From Rhabditoides inermis (Eukaryota; Nematoda; Chromadorea; Rhabditida; Rhabditidae): a stretch of 64,000 nt of DNA. The first letter of the stretch is position 1; every line of letters starts with the position of its first letter. A model generated the notes under the pieces. It was not told where the DNA came from. It did not search any database and saw nothing but the letters and a program-made list of their open reading frames with translations. Below are positions 35,265 through 47,722 of the stretch, piece by piece. The DNA lies in contig CAWZYM010000253.1 of assembly GCA_963966185.1 (NCBI GenBank), positions 880,001 through 944,000 on the forward strand, read 5' to 3'. Made by a program: the position numbers and the translations under genes.

Positions 35265-36667
35265 TCTGTGAAAGTATGAATGTAAAGGGAAGTACCGTTG
35301 CAATATGAAAGCGAATGAATCTGCCCGGCACGGTTGATTGAACTGGTTCGGAAACTGTCGATGGCTCACTGAAATGGGCCTTTTATTCCGAAGCAGTTGG
35401 TGTTTCGGGAAACCGAATAAAAATGAGTGATTGTGAATATAATCACGTCAACTGGTTTTTTTTAATTGAAGGTTCTTTTTGGAGCATTGCTATTAAAAAA
35501 ACTTCAATAATGCTAGCTATTTCGCAATCAATCACTCGTCCCGAGGTTGCGGTCACTCCCAATCGATCACTCTTGTGTTTCCAGTAACCTGTAACAGTCG
35601 TTTCATTCGGTGCTTGACTTCCACCGCACACATAACATGCCTTCCTTCCATCCCCTCACGCAACCGGTCTTCCCATTCACTTTCTCTCCCGCTTTCCCTT
35701 TCAGTGAACGTTCTTTCGCGTGCCTACGGCAAGGTCGCGCGCTCTTGATCTTATCTCGACTTGGTGTAAACCACCACCAAAAACGCACCCCTTCCCTGTG
35801 TGTTCCTGTTTCCGAATCGATACGTTTCGATCTGTTGTGATTGTGAGTTTACGTTTCGCATCACTCACGTTGTTGATCACTCGTTATATCACACGTTCCC
35901 AGTGACGTCTCTGATAGTGGGTTGATAGTGAGGTCACTCTAATCATTCTAATCATCCAAATCATTTTAATCATATGCGTTTGTCACATGGCTTTCGAATC
36001 GCGGAATGATTGAGTGTATCGATCCCCACTACCCTTCTTGAGTGTTGTGTTGTGTGGGTGTTTGTGGAACAGAGTGTAGTGTTATCACTCTCTGATCGGG
36101 GCATGGCTCTTTGATTGGAGCGTAGTTTGACTGCTTGGGGACAGCCGCTCACTCACTCACTCCACTCGAATTCATTCCGACCGCATAGCACTGTGGCGCA
36201 GACAGGCCTTATCCAAAGGACCCATCCTTATTCTGAGACTTTGTCTAGCGATCTTTCGTTGTTTGTTTTTTTTGCGTTTCGCAACAGATTCTATTTACGA
36301 CCAGTTCGATTTCCTCCTTTCTGTAATTAACAGGTTTCGCAGTGTCTCACGATCAATCGTGTTGTGCCCCTCTCTATTACGCTCCGATCTCGCGCCTCGA
36401 TAAAACTGACCACAATCGATCCGCGCATCCTCTCTACACTGTACTCTTTACTACACTTTCGCCACTATACTTTCTTATCAAAATGCACTTTTTAAATACG
36501 CTACTCGGTAAACATGCATGTGTGTCGTCCAGCCATTCCTATCATACACTCCGTACTCGAATGTCGACTGATTCTTGCTTCTGCCGACAGTGACGTCACT
36601 TGTTGTGATGCTTGATTTCGGTCTGTCATGGTTTCTTTGCAGGTAAGGACCGCCCGACTTGATCAAC
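35265..36667. other. Divergent intergenic region between TTL 5 and the ABCD transporter
   Basis: Should contain both promoters and a possible non-coding first exon of the ABCD gene (an acceptor TTTGCAG lies near 36641). No coding exon was recognised. Confidence 0.45.
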
Positions 36668-38034
36668 ATGTCGGTGCAGTCGAAGCTTCAAGAGAAGCTC
36701 ATCAATGTCGCATTCGACCCAGAGGAGCGCAAGAAGTTCATACTACAGGTGACCGTTGTTTACTTGTTTTTTTATACTTTTGAGCGATCTATGTCACGGT
36801 CAGTCTTGTGTTTACCTGTTTTTGTTTTCAGGTAGGTGGTACCGCGGTTGCCGCCATAATTGCCAACCACCTCTACAACAGATTCAACAGGGGTGGGTGG
36901 TCTGATTTTCGAGCTGTTATCAAGAAAGTGTTGATTATAGTGTTCTTTCTATATTTACACTGTGAAATGGACTATTGATATATGTAGTAGTGTCGTCTCT
37001 CTGACCACCTCTCCTCCTTATCTCTATTTGTAGTCTAGTGGCGTCCTCTTTATCTTATGCTATCACATGTGTGTTGCAGAAAACAGTGTGAAAAAGGCAT
37101 AATGATCAAAGTACGAAAATTTTCATTTTCAGACAAGTTCAAGGAGTTGAAGAAGAAGCACGATGCGAAAAAGGTGAGACAGAGAGAAGAAGAGGGGGGG
37201 GAGAGGGTGAATGAAGATGAGAATGTGTATAGGAAGCGGCTGCTCAGCAGGGCAGGAAGGTCGGCACCCTGTCGAAGGAGACACTCCGCCAGCTGCGCTC
37301 TCTGCTGAAGATCATGGTGCCCGGAGTGTTCAGCAAGGAGGCGGAATCATTGGTGGGCAGCCAAGCTTATTGCTGGAACTGCATGTAATGAATTCTAGTG
37401 AAATGAATGCAACCAATGTGATGAATATGTGAGGGAAGACGGGGTTGTTAATGAGATGATTTCAGCTATCCACTCAGTCATCCTTGTCTGTCGCACCTTC
37501 CTATCCATCTATGTCGCAGCACTAGAGGGTAAGATCGTCAAGACTATCGTACAGAAGGTGAGTCGAGGCCAGAGAAAGAAAGGAGGTGAATGATACATGT
37601 TTCAGGATGCTGTTGGCTTCGTTACGATGATCGGAAAGTGGCTGTTTGTCGCTCTTCCCGCTACCTTCATCAACAGTCAGTTTGTTCTATGGCTATCGCA
37701 TTACTTTTCACACTAAACCTTGGGCGAGTTGCTAGTATGCACAAAGACATCACTAACGGATTGAGTACCAACAGCCAAACACATATAGACGTAACATACT
37801 AATGTTATATCTCATAATACGTTTCACTTTGTCACTATACAATGTGAGTGACATTTGTTGAAACAATGAAAGTGAAAAAAACGCTTGACATACAACATAC
37901 AATGCGTTAATAATAAAAATACGTGTGTCTAGGTATGATCCGGTACTTCGAGTCGTATCTGGGACTGGCGTTCCGCTCCCGCCTCACCAAACACGCATAC
38001 AAGAAGTACTTCGCGGTGAGTGAGCCTTTCTTTT

Positions 38035-38066
<32 letters not shown>

Positions 38067-38213
38067 CTCTCTCTCCTCTCTCTCCTCTCTCCACCCCTCA
38101 ACACCCTCTTTCTCTCTTCAGGACCAGACCTACTACGCAGTCTCCAACCTGGACTCGCGACTCCAGAACGCTGATCAGTGTCTCACAGAGGATATCACAA
38201 TGTTCAGGTGAGG

Positions 38214-38244
<31 letters not shown>

Positions 38245-39011
38245 CGACGAAGAACTGCCTTGTTTCAGTCAGTCGGTGGCGCACCTGTACTCGCATCTCA
38301 CCAAGCCGATCCTCGACATTGTCCTGATCAGGTGAGTGCCTGTTCAATGAACTCCCCTCACTCCTCCCCCTTCCAGCATCACCCTTCTATCATACGCGAT
38401 CCGCCGCGGCACAGGAGGCAACACCTTCATTCCAATGGGTCAGTATGAACTTTGATTCAGTGTAAACATTGGTTATCATCTGGTTTGATTATTTTTTATG
38501 GAAAACTTTTCTCGCAGGAATGGCAGCCGTGGTCGTCGTGGGAACCGCCCGTGTACTCAAGGCTATCTCACCGAGGTGCGCGTTTATCTTTTACGTTTCG
38601 CGTTAGTATTATCAGAAGTGTACTCAACGCTTTGTTCGTAGTCTCACATACTACTAATCGTCTCGATGCCAGGTTCGGTACGATGGTGGCTGAGGAGGCG
38701 AAGAGGAAGGGCCACCTGCGCTATCTCCACTCGCGTATCATCACAAACAGCGAGGAGATCGCATTCTATGGAGGACACGAGGTGCGCGAAACCTGGCAAC
38801 GGCTTTCATCGATGTCGAGTAGAGACGATTCGCAATTCTCTAGGGACTAGGGAACGCCGTGATGAGACTTGTTTCAGGCCGAGGAGAAGCAGCTGAATCG
38901 CGCGTATGCCGATCTGGAGAAGCAGTCACACCTCATCTACTACAAGCGCATCGTGTACATCATGATCGAGCAGTTCCTCATGAAGTGGGCAGGGAGGAGG
39001 AGGAGGAGGAG

Positions 39012-39049
<38 letters not shown>

Positions 39050-42000
39050 TGAGAGAGAGAGAGAGGGGGGAGAGAGAGAGAGAGAGAGAGTCCATCCCTT
39101 CTAGGTACGTGTGGTCGGGCACTGGAATGACCATGATTGCTCTTCCCATTCTCTCGGCTACTATGACTGCCAAGGGAGGTGGGTGGTTATATTTCACTCA
39201 CATCTGGAAAACCACATTTACATTGCGATCTTGTGCGTTGCGGATTATCTCGTGCGAATGGCACAATACAGATTCGGAATGTTTTTTTTGTATCAGATCA
39301 TAGAATTGTCACTGTGACATCATGTGTATAGAAAAGTAAACCAGTTAGTCATTGAATGCCACGTAGTATCGCTGACAAAGCAGTGTAGACTGTTGTTTTG
39401 CTTGCAGGCCGTCTTGAGGACGAACCGGATGGCGGAGTGTCGGAGAGGACTCGCGGCTTTGCCACCGCCAAGAACCTCCTCACCTCATCTGCCGACGCCG
39501 TCGAGAGACTCATGACCAGCTACAAAGAGGTGGGTAGCGGCTTGTCGTGTGATGAGTGAGAACTGACAACTATTTTTCTCACTCACGCGCGACATTGGAA
39601 TGGGCAATTACTCTTGCTACTGACTTGTTAATATGCAACCACTTAGAATTGACAACTATTTTTCAACGTATTGTCATGATCGTGTTGAGTGGAAAAAGTG
39701 TTTCATGAAATGTGGGCGAAATATGAAAGAGAATGATTGCAGATCACTGAGCTGGCAGGATACACGTCGCGTGTGCACGACATGTTCAAGGTGAGGAGTG
39801 AGCGAATCTCGTTAACAAACAAATAAACAATCAACAAACAGGTGTTCGACGACGCGAAGAAGGGCGTGTACCAGCGAACGCTCGTGTCTGGCGACAGCGA
39901 CGAGTCGGGCAAGCGAGGCGAGCGGTTCGACACGAGCAGCATCAGCGGTACGCCCCCCCCCTCTCTCCCTCTCTCACCCTCTTATTCAGGCATCATCTCG
40001 GACTCTGTCGACGACTCTATTGTCCTCCAGAACGTGCCTATCGTCACCCCGAACGGAGACGTGGTCGTGCGCAACATGAGCATCGCCGTGAGTCGCAGGC
40101 TGATCGTGGCGAGACCCCGTGTGCTGCTTGCAGATCACCCCCGGCATGCATGTGCTCATCACCGGCCCGAACGGATGCGGCAAGTCGTCGCTGTTCCGTA
40201 TCCTCGGAGGACTCTGGCCCGTGTACAGGTGCCGTACTTTGATGTGGAATGTTTTATTCGAGAAGAAATCTGACAGCAAGATATGTACACAAACAATTGG
40301 CTAGTGTGTGCGTGGGATCTAGTGCAGCAGCTTCTTCTTGTTATATCCGCTCGGCTGCACCTCAGCCTGCGCCGAGTAAGACGGGCCCTCGACGGGGGCC
40401 GGGGCGGGGGCATGGTAGGTCGACGCGGGCTCCTCGACGGGGGCCGAGTACGGCGCCTCGGTCACGGGCGCTTCGTAGGTGGGGGCGGGTGCAGGCGCTT
40501 CGTAACTGGTCTTCTCGACGACTGCATCGGTGGCAGCCGAGTAGCTGGGCGCCGGCTGGTAGCTGGGCTGCTGGTAGGCGGGCGAGGGATAGGCGGACGG
40601 AGGCGGCGCCGCGTACTCACTCACAGACGGGTACTCGGGCTCCGGAGCCTGATACGACGGAGGGGGAGGAGGAGCATACGAGTCTCCAGTCTCGTAGGCG
40701 GGCGCCGGCGCCGAGTACGAGTTGACCTCGTAGGAAGGAGGGGGAGGGGCGGCGTAGGAGGGCATAGGGGGAGGGGGCATGGCGTAGCTGGATCCAGCCA
40801 TGGGGTAGCTGGATCCACCCATGCCCATCGGGTAGCCCCCTCCCATCATCGGCTGTGCGTAGCCTCCCCCGCCACCGAGGGAGGGGAAGAGGGAAGGGAG
40901 GTGGAGGGCGGGCAGACCGAGCAGGCCTCCGCCACACCCGCCGCAGCCAGATCCGAACAGGAAGGCGTTGGAAGAGGCAGCAGCCAGGAGAGGAAGGGCG
41001 AACGTGCGCATACTGCAATGCCAGACGGTTCGACACGGTATCAAGACATTGGATGCTGTGGTGGCAAGAGTTGGACAATGGAAAAAGTATTTGGAAGAAG
41101 TAAGAGAAGGCATGATGTGTTTGACAAAGAAGCTCACCTTGCTTGTTTCGAGTCGAGAGTAGTGGACCGAGGTGCCTTCTCCTCTGCCGCGCGCGCCTTT
41201 TATACCAGAAGCTGGGGGTGAGTAAGCGCGAAGTTACAAAGAGTAGTCGAGTAGAGACGAGAGAGTGTGTGAAAGGGAGAGAGTCAGGTTGTAAAGTGGT
41301 ACACCGCGGTGGGGAGAAGCCGAATTCGGCCAAGCATGCGTCATCTGACCTTGCACTTGCCCCCAAACGAGACAAAGAGGGAAGACGGCCGAGTGGTCAG
41401 CTGGCGAAAACTGATAGGAAAACTCGTGACGCAATCGGCCGGCAACAATGAAACCGCGACAGAAGCCGAGGTCACATAAATAGACAATCAAATGTGCAGT
41501 GTTTTCTGCTTGTTCGCACTCACTAGTGTGAATGGTCACTTTTCGGTCAGCTTTAAAACAAAACAGCCTCTCTTCACGGTGCAAATAGAAAGCATTTCAA
41601 CTCAATTACAGGGGTCAGCTGGAGCGTCCGCGCGCCGATAGAATGTACTACATCCCCCAGCGACCCTACATGACACTCGGCACTCTACGCGATCAGGTAA
41701 TCCGGAGCAGCCGATCGATAACCAATCAATACCAGGTAATCTACCCGGACACGGTGTACCAGATGAGGAGGAAGGGAGTGACAGACGAGGACCTGGCGGT
41801 CATTCTCGAGACGGTCACCCTCAACCACGTGGTGGCCAGAGAGGGCGGTGAGTGCGGGGGAAGGTACCAGAGGAGAGAATGTCATTTGACTGGAGTAACG
41901 ATGGTTGCAGGCTGGGACGCGAAGAACGACTGGATGGACGTGTTGTCTGGAGGAGAAAAGCAGCGCATGGGACTCGCCCGCGTATTCTACCATCGGTACG

Positions 42001-43037
42001 GGGTTCATACAAAGCACTCGTAGCCATGTCGACGTCTCTTTTTTGTTGAAAGCACTCGTAGCCAATCCGACGTCTCTTTTTTACTCAGTCAGTATACTTA
42101 CAATCTGTGATCTATTGATTGCGATTCAGTCCGCAGTCCGACGTTTGTATTGAAAATCACTGTCGTGACACTATTACAGCAAACTCTCTTCTTTATAATA
42201 TGAATGTGCGCCACGTTGTTGCGAACTGGCAACCAATGTTTTCTTTGACGTTGTAGTTCACGTCTATGTTTGCAGTCCGCAGTACGCTCTGCTGGATGAG
42301 TGCACTTCGGCTGTGTCGATCGATGTGGAGGGAAACATCTACCAAGCAATCAAGGACGCCGGAATCACACTACTCACTGTCACACACAGGCCTAGTCTAT
42401 GGTATGGAGTGAGAGGGGGGAGAGAGAGAAGAGCAAAATTTCTTTCCAGGAAGTTCCACACGCACTTGCTGCAGTACGATGGAGAGGGTGGATACGTACT
42501 CAACTCTCTCGAAGGACATCTCGAGGAGCGACTCTCCCTCGGTCAGTCTCTTTCTCCCCTCTTTCCCCTCTCTCCCCTCTCTCCCCTCTCCCCTCTCTCC
42601 ATCTCTGTCTCTCTTGCTAATTTTTCTCTCTCTACTCTATTCTTTTCTAGCGGACGAGAAGAAGTCTCTGGAGCAGAAGCTGAACAACGTGCACGGGATG
42701 CGCGATCGGCTGCGCACCGTCTGCCAGGTGGGCGGGGCGTCGCGGGGCGGGGCCGAGCTCGTTGTCCGCGGACTAGAACTGCTGTCTCACGTGTGGTGAT
42801 TGTAGCTGATGGAGGATGGGAAGCAGAGAGATCTGCTTGAAGCGCGCCACGCTTGGGGAGAAGTGGAGAACTGAGTGAGAGGAGCATCCACTCTCACTCA
42901 GACCACGCATCATAGACTCTTGATCACTTGTTCTGTACAAACTGACCACTTTTCTGTTTCTCACCGTTACTAACGTTCAGATGCTGGGAGAAGACGAGGA
43001 GCTCGACAACGACCCAGAGGGCGAGGTCGAGGCGTAA
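36668..43037 (+). CDS. Peroxisomal ABC half-transporter, ABCD1/PMP-4-like
   Basis: ABCD half-transporters dimerise in the peroxisomal membrane and import (very-long-chain) fatty acyl-CoA for beta-oxidation. The start [16 protein letters not shown] is the first ATG of the frame. Membrane domain landmarks: [57 protein letters not shown] and the EAA-like loop [12 protein letters not shown]. Then [16 protein letters not shown] and the ATPase domain: [12 protein letters not shown], Walker [17 protein letters not shown] (about 40168), [17 protein letters not shown], signature LSGGEKQR (about 41947), Walker [12 protein letters not shown] (about 42281) and switch [22 protein letters not shown] and [11 protein letters not shown] favour ABCD1/2 over PMP70. 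About 20 exons. The 40229-41610 intron hosts a minus-strand gene. The C-terminus [15 protein letters not shown] is acidic. Confidence 0.92.
38218..39092. repeat. GA/GGA microsatellites inside ABCD introns
   Basis: Short purine runs at 38213-38243 and 38994-39090, plus a CT run at 38030-38100, lie between ABCD exons and create no coding change. Confidence 0.85.
40319..41011 (-). CDS. Pro/Tyr/Ser-rich secreted protein nested in the ABCD intron
   Basis: A single-exon 230-residue frame starts [20 protein letters not shown], a signal peptide, then a Cys/Gly patch ([15 protein letters not shown]), a Gly/Met/Tyr region ([20 protein letters not shown]) and a long Pro/Ala/Tyr region with repeats such as [18 protein letters not shown] and [13 protein letters not shown], ending GYNKKKLLH. 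This layout is common in nematode extracellular, cuticle- or matrix-associated low-complexity proteins; no enzymatic domain. The Met at 41011 is chosen because it gives the signal peptide and directly follows an acceptor (TTGCAG), implying a 5' UTR intron whose donor AAG-GTGAGC is near 41137. TATA box at 41196-41204. Confidence 0.82.
   Translation of the reverse strand: MRTFALPLLAAASSNAFLFGSGCGGCGGGLLGLPALHLPSLFPSLGGGGGYAQPMMGGGYPMGMGGSSYPMAGSSYAMPPPPMPSYAAPPPPSYEVNSYSAPAPAYETGDSYAPPPPPSYQAPEPEYPSVSEYAAPPPSAYPSPAYQQPSYQPAPSYSAATDAVVEKTSYEAPAPAPTYEAPVTEAPYSAPVEEPASTYHAPAPAPVEGPSYSAQAEVQPSGYNKKKLLH
41196..41204 (-). promoter_or_regulatory. TATA box of the nested secreted protein gene
   Basis: TATAAAAGG on the minus strand inside the ABCD intron, about 60 bp upstream of the proposed 5' UTR donor. 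It supports an independent promoter. Confidence 0.65.
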
Positions 43038-43398
43038 ACGGACCATCTCCCACCACCCCAAGGACCACCATGTCTAATACCCGCGCAATAGGCTCTCCGC
43101 CTTCTGTTTCCTTGCTCACCCCTAACCTCCTTCCTGTTTTCAGTGTTCTGTTCGATTCGATGTGTTGTGCTGTGTTCCAGTCCCTAGATACGAGTAGTTC
43201 ACTATCGCGCCACTATTTCTTGTGATATAAATGTAATATATAATAAAACGTTTTATCGATAAAATATATGTGTTAATGAACTTCTTACTGACTTTGAAAA
43301 AGACTTTCTCGAATTCAATATTGTTTTCGAAATAAAGATTCCTTCTCATGAACATGTTCGGACACTATGGAATGACACCAATGACACTTGAAGAAGAC

Positions 43399-43760
43399 TA
43401 TTTTCTTTAAAAAGTACTTGCGTAAACAGATGAACTTTGTCTTATCCCAATGCAGCAAAAGCACATGCATAAAACGTTTACAAATACTAACACAAACCTG
43501 CACCTCTCTCTCTCTCCTCTCTTTCTCTCTTATCTCTCCTATTTCTTACTTATTCCTTATTCTCTGTTCACTTGTATATCGTTGTGTTCACTGGTTAGTA
43601 TCAACAGAACTTTTCCGAATGCGCAGGTTTGTGTTAGTATTTGTAAACGTTTTATGCATGTGCTTTTGCTGCATTGGGATAAGACAAAGTTCATCTGTTT
43701 ACGCAAGTACTTTTTAAAGAAAATATATGTCCTTTTGTTAAATTTCATAGAAATTTTGAA
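43399..43760. mobile_element. Foldback element copy 3
   Basis: Left arm TTTTCTTTAAAAAGTACTTG with CGTAAACAGATGAACTTTG, right arm its reverse complement to 43722, then the shared outer segment ATGTCCTTTTGTTAAATTTC. The loop is CT-rich. 22855-22970 is a separate half copy of the same subfamily. Confidence 0.8.
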
Positions 43761-44019
43761 TATGTGCTGAATTATGACTATTCATCTGGATTAGATCAAA
43801 AACTACTATCTCTCACTACCTCTGTTCTCTCCTTCTCTTCGTTCCTTCTCTCTCTTTCACTGTTCCTTCTCTCTCTTTCACTGTTCTCTCTCTCTCTCTC
43901 ACTCTCACTTTCTGCCCTTCTCTCTCTGTCTCTTTATATCTTTCTGCTCTTCTATCAACGTTTACAAATACTAACACAAACTCTCGGCCGTTCTCTCTCT
44001 TCTTACTCTCATGTACCAC

Positions 44020-44522
44020 AGATCACACGTTACGTTTCGGATCGCCGTTACGTTTCACAAAACGTTTTTCCCCACATATTTTCTCACTACCGTTCGGAGT
44101 CGCGCCTACTGCGCTCTTTCTCCTGGTTATAGTTGGCGGACTCAAAACAACGCAAACCCGGCGCGAATTAGACGCTGGCGGCGGCGGGGCGAACTACACT
44201 CAAAGTGCTAGTTGGAAAACACGCGCAGAAAACGCGAGAGAGTACGCTTTCGGCAGAGAGTCAGAGTGACTGGAAACGACACCCACCCACACGCTGGCCT
44301 CTCGCCTCATGGGAGCGCGAGATCGCTCATAACTTCTTTCGGAGAAAAGATACAAAGATGCCCACGACCAATGATCTGTCCTACGGAACGGTGCGAATCT
44401 AACTAACATGAATTAGATCAGTTCACATTGTTGCTAACATGACCTTTGGATATCGCTTCTTGAAAACTCTGGCGCGAGCCCTATCCTAAGCCAAAAGAGA
44501 GGGCGCTGCGCGCCCTCTCTAA
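44020..44522 (+). mobile_element. Helitron-like non-autonomous element, copy 2 (intact 3' end)
   Basis: Nearly the same as 21970-22466. Ends GAGAGGGCGCTGCGCGCCCT then CTCTAA and T, a hairpin followed by CTAA as in Helitrons. The possible 5' end TCACACGTTACG follows an A. No transposition protein is encoded. Confidence 0.68.
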
Positions 44523-44540
44523 TTTACATGTGAAACTTTT

Positions 44541-45246
44541 CATTTTACCGTCCCGGTGAGCGGTTGCCTCTTCCCGCGCTCCCTCGAATGACTACTTGAC
44601 GACAATGAAAGTTACCGCCGCCGCCGCTTGGATCTGAGGTTTCTTGGAGTATCGACTGATTCTCGAATTGATGCCGTTCACTGTGAGACGATAAGGCGAC
44701 GCCAAATAAGCCTGTTGGAAGTGCACTAGTGGGCAAAGCGCGGTTTTTTTATTGGAGGAAAAGAAGGTACAAAGCGAAAACGAATTGAAGAGCTACGGCG
44801 GCACCGGCGAACGTCACTGTGATTGATCGATATCTGAAGCCGTTCACTGTGAGACGATAAGGAGAAGCCAAATAAGCCTGTTGGGAGTGCACATAGTCGG
44901 TAACTCGCGGATTTTCGGGTTTCGCAACATCATAATGGTGACAAATGGATCGACCGGGAGCAAATATGCAAATGGACGCGAGAAGTTCGAGAACGTTCGA
45001 CGGTAGAGGCAACGTGGCCCATAATGCTCACGCGTTCGAGAATGGATCAAGGCCGCATACTCATGGATGAAAAAAGAAGATTCTTTCAAAGATACTACCC
45101 ACCGGATGAGGCTTTGCTATAGGGAGCAATACCCTCCAAGGACCCATCCGGGGACAAAACACTGAACATTTGTACATTCCGCCCCAAGTTTGTATTTTGT
45201 GTTTTGTGTTATGTCTGCACCTATGGATAAACCATTATTATTATTA
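44541..45246. repeat. Dispersed 0.6-0.7 kb repeat, copy 1
   Basis: Shares long blocks with 49541-50130: GCGGTTGCC.CTTCCCGCGC, GTTCACTGTGAGACGATAAG, GTAGAGGCAACGTGGCCCAT, CTACCCACCGGATGAGGCTT and TTTGTACATTCCGCCCCAAG. The GTTCACTGTGAGACGATAAG block occurs twice within this copy. It ends near (ATT)n at 45236, which could be a retroposon tail. No long ORF. The left half of copy 1 has an internal partial duplication. Confidence 0.7.
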
Positions 45247-45250
45247 AAGT

Positions 45251-46929
45251 CAGTGATGATCAGCGAGTCGAGTCGAGAGACGCTGAAATGACGACATCAC
45301 TTACTGTAAAAGAGAGAAGAGTTTCGGTTATGTACTAGAAAATCGCTTCATGATATGTTTGACTGGAAGGATAAGGATTTTTTTGTTTTATTTTTCGCTA
45401 GCGGACGTGCATGTTACCTGTGCCGCAGTGAGTAGCAGCAGCACCGAGAAGTGCTGCACGTCCCCCCCGCGCGCGCACACACTGCTGACAGCTCCGACAG
45501 AACCTGCAAATGCACTCTGTGTAAGTGCACACATGCCATATTTCATAATTCACAAAAGCAACCTACAAATAATAACAGTGATTGGAATAGGAATAAGGAT
45601 TCTGATACTTGTGATGAACCTGCTGATTGTGGCGATCGCACGCGAGCATCGTTTTCCTGCTCTGGCCGTCGTCTCCGCGAAGGTAGTAAGAAAGAAGAAA
45701 GAGGGCAGTCAACTCCTGAACAAATTCTTTGTAGTCGTAATCGCAATCACAGACATGGATCAATGATATACACATACCATATCGCACGCCTCCAGCTCTC
45801 GCATCGGTTCGATCAGAGCGTTGTCGATAGCGTGGAAATTGTAGATGAACATGCTAGAAACATGGTACGCAAAGTGTCTTTTTTTTTCAAAGTTATATAT
45901 GGCTACCTGATTATCTGATGTTCCGTCATCATTCGGTCCATTTTGAGTGGAACTGACTGTGCGATGTTCGATATATCCGCGTAGTCACCACCCGGAAAAA
46001 GAAACCTGAACATTTCAGATTTCATTTCTGTCGTTTCAGTGTAACGTTATCACCTAGTATCACATCCGGTGTGATCAGCGTACGTTCTGTAAGCACTGTC
46101 CAACAACAAAAATCGGGTGAGACTCGTGGTCTTCATGTGATTCTGCAACAAATCATGCAAAGAACACCTGATAAGAATACCTGTTGCTCCAAGGTTATGC
46201 CGTCACTGGGAAAAATACAGAAAAACTCATCATGTTAGACTAAAACAACATATTGTTGACTTTTTTCACGTATTCACTATTCACCTTATCCTTTTGAAAC
46301 AGTGATATGATTTCGGAATGCGTGACGATGCGTGGGGGACGCTCCTAAACAAACATACTGAATAACCTGAATTCTGAATATCAAGAAAAGTTCCACGAAC
46401 TCACGCCATCACCAAAGCATCTGTATGCGCGTCTCTTCTCGTTGAGACGTCTGTATGCGAGACGAACTCGTGAAAGTAAAGGCGTCGCCTGTTCTTCTGT
46501 CAAAAACACGGAAGGCCAACACACCCTCTGCTCTTTGTTCACGCGCGGCTTGCGATGGCACAGCGGCTCACGAATCGATTGCACCTCTAAACAGATACAA
46601 CGTCGAAGTGAGAAACGTCGACGTCACCTTGTGTTTTCATTCCCGCTGCGAGACACATTTCGTACCGACAGCGGCGACACATCAGACGCACTGCTGCAAG
46701 ACAAGAGTCTGGCTGTGGGAACTGGCGGCGGCTCACTTTTGTCGACCAGGCACTGCTGGCCGACACACACACATAGATCTTTCGCAGAGCCACGCAGCGA
46801 CGGAAGAAGGCAGCACGTGCACTAAAACAGTACAAGTCATATCACGGATATAAAATCACATACTGACGGGCAGGAACGCACTCCGTCAGACAGGTCCCCG
46901 CAAACGAGGCATCCATGCTCATCCCGCAT
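45251..46929 (-). pseudogene. Nuclear hormone receptor 3, apparently degenerate
   Basis: Finger 1 starts MRDEHGCLVCGDLSDGVRSC (46929-46870). The next exon gives PARAAFFRRCVALRKIYVCV, where paralogs have RACAAFFRR: the fourth zinc cysteine is Arg. After IYVCV the frame shifts: one GT unit too many in a short (GT)5 run near 46771-46780 hides GQQCLVDK, which reads in another frame right after it. Finger 2 continues as LMCRRCRYEMCLAAGMKTQ. Ligand-domain pieces follow: ATPLLSRVRLAYRRLNEKRR, RPPRIVTHSEIISLFQKD, TSLTRFLLLDSAYRTYADHT, FLFPGGDYADISNIAQSVPL, YKEFVQELTALFLL and VQHFSVLLLLTAAQ. The last exon and stop are uncertain. The lost cysteine plus frameshift suggest a pseudogene; a sequencing slip could explain the second but not the first. 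Confidence 0.7.
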
Positions 46930-47722
46930 TTCCTTATCAGTTTTCTAGTACATAACAGAGATGAGTCCATCAGTGTAATATGAACATGCACGGAGCGCGC
47001 GTGGAAAGCCTAGAGTATCATCACGCATTTCCTTATCAGTCGAGTGTGTGTGTACATTACGTGGAAGAGCAAGCAAGATAAGACTGTTTTTATTCTTCCC
47101 AAAGAAGTCGGCATGTGCATGTGTGTTTGACATCATCATTTATGTACCGCCGCCCTCACCTACAATGGAGTAAACGAGTAAGTGATGAGTTCAAACAGAC
47201 GATCCCATACAATAGGAAGAAGATGAACATCTAAAAAAATGTAAAAGCGAGCAACGCGACACGATAATGTGGATTACGTTTGCTTCCTGGCGCTACTTAC
47301 TGTGAAAATGATGTTCGAGATAAATGATCACGACATGCATTACCGGATAAATGCTGAAATAAACTAAATCAAACTGATATGTTGGTTCGAACGAGTGGTC
47401 TTTATGCATCTATCGTCGAACGTTCTTTGCGAAATCCATCCTGATAACATCTGTTAGCATTACTTTGTTCTCTTAACAGATAGCTACATAGATCCCTTTA
47501 CTGTATGACTGCCACATAGGCTAATGCCACGAATACAAATCAGCAATAACTCCGCGCTCAATACGGAACTATACAGCATAATTAAGTATTCCATTTGCGT
47601 TGCCGTCACGAAAAACGTTCATTATCTCCGATGATTATGTATTCTCCTCCCAACTTCTTTCTCATAAATACGCGAGCTAACATGCTGGTAGTCATCCAGT
47701 GTACGCAAGGACATCTGACAAT
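46930..47722. other. Divergent spacer upstream of the GKR-repeat gene
   Basis: The motif CGCATTTCCTTATCAGT occurs at about 46925 and again at 47022. No gene or transposon end was recognised. Confidence 0.4.

Noticed and set aside
40617..41375. 252-residue minus frame overlapping the nested secreted gene
   Set aside because: Shadow frame. The alternative frame has the signal peptide, repeats and an acceptor just before its ATG.
45350..45918. Plus-strand frames of 138 and 155 residues
   Set aside because: They lie antisense to ligand-domain exons of receptor 3 and show no domain or splice support.
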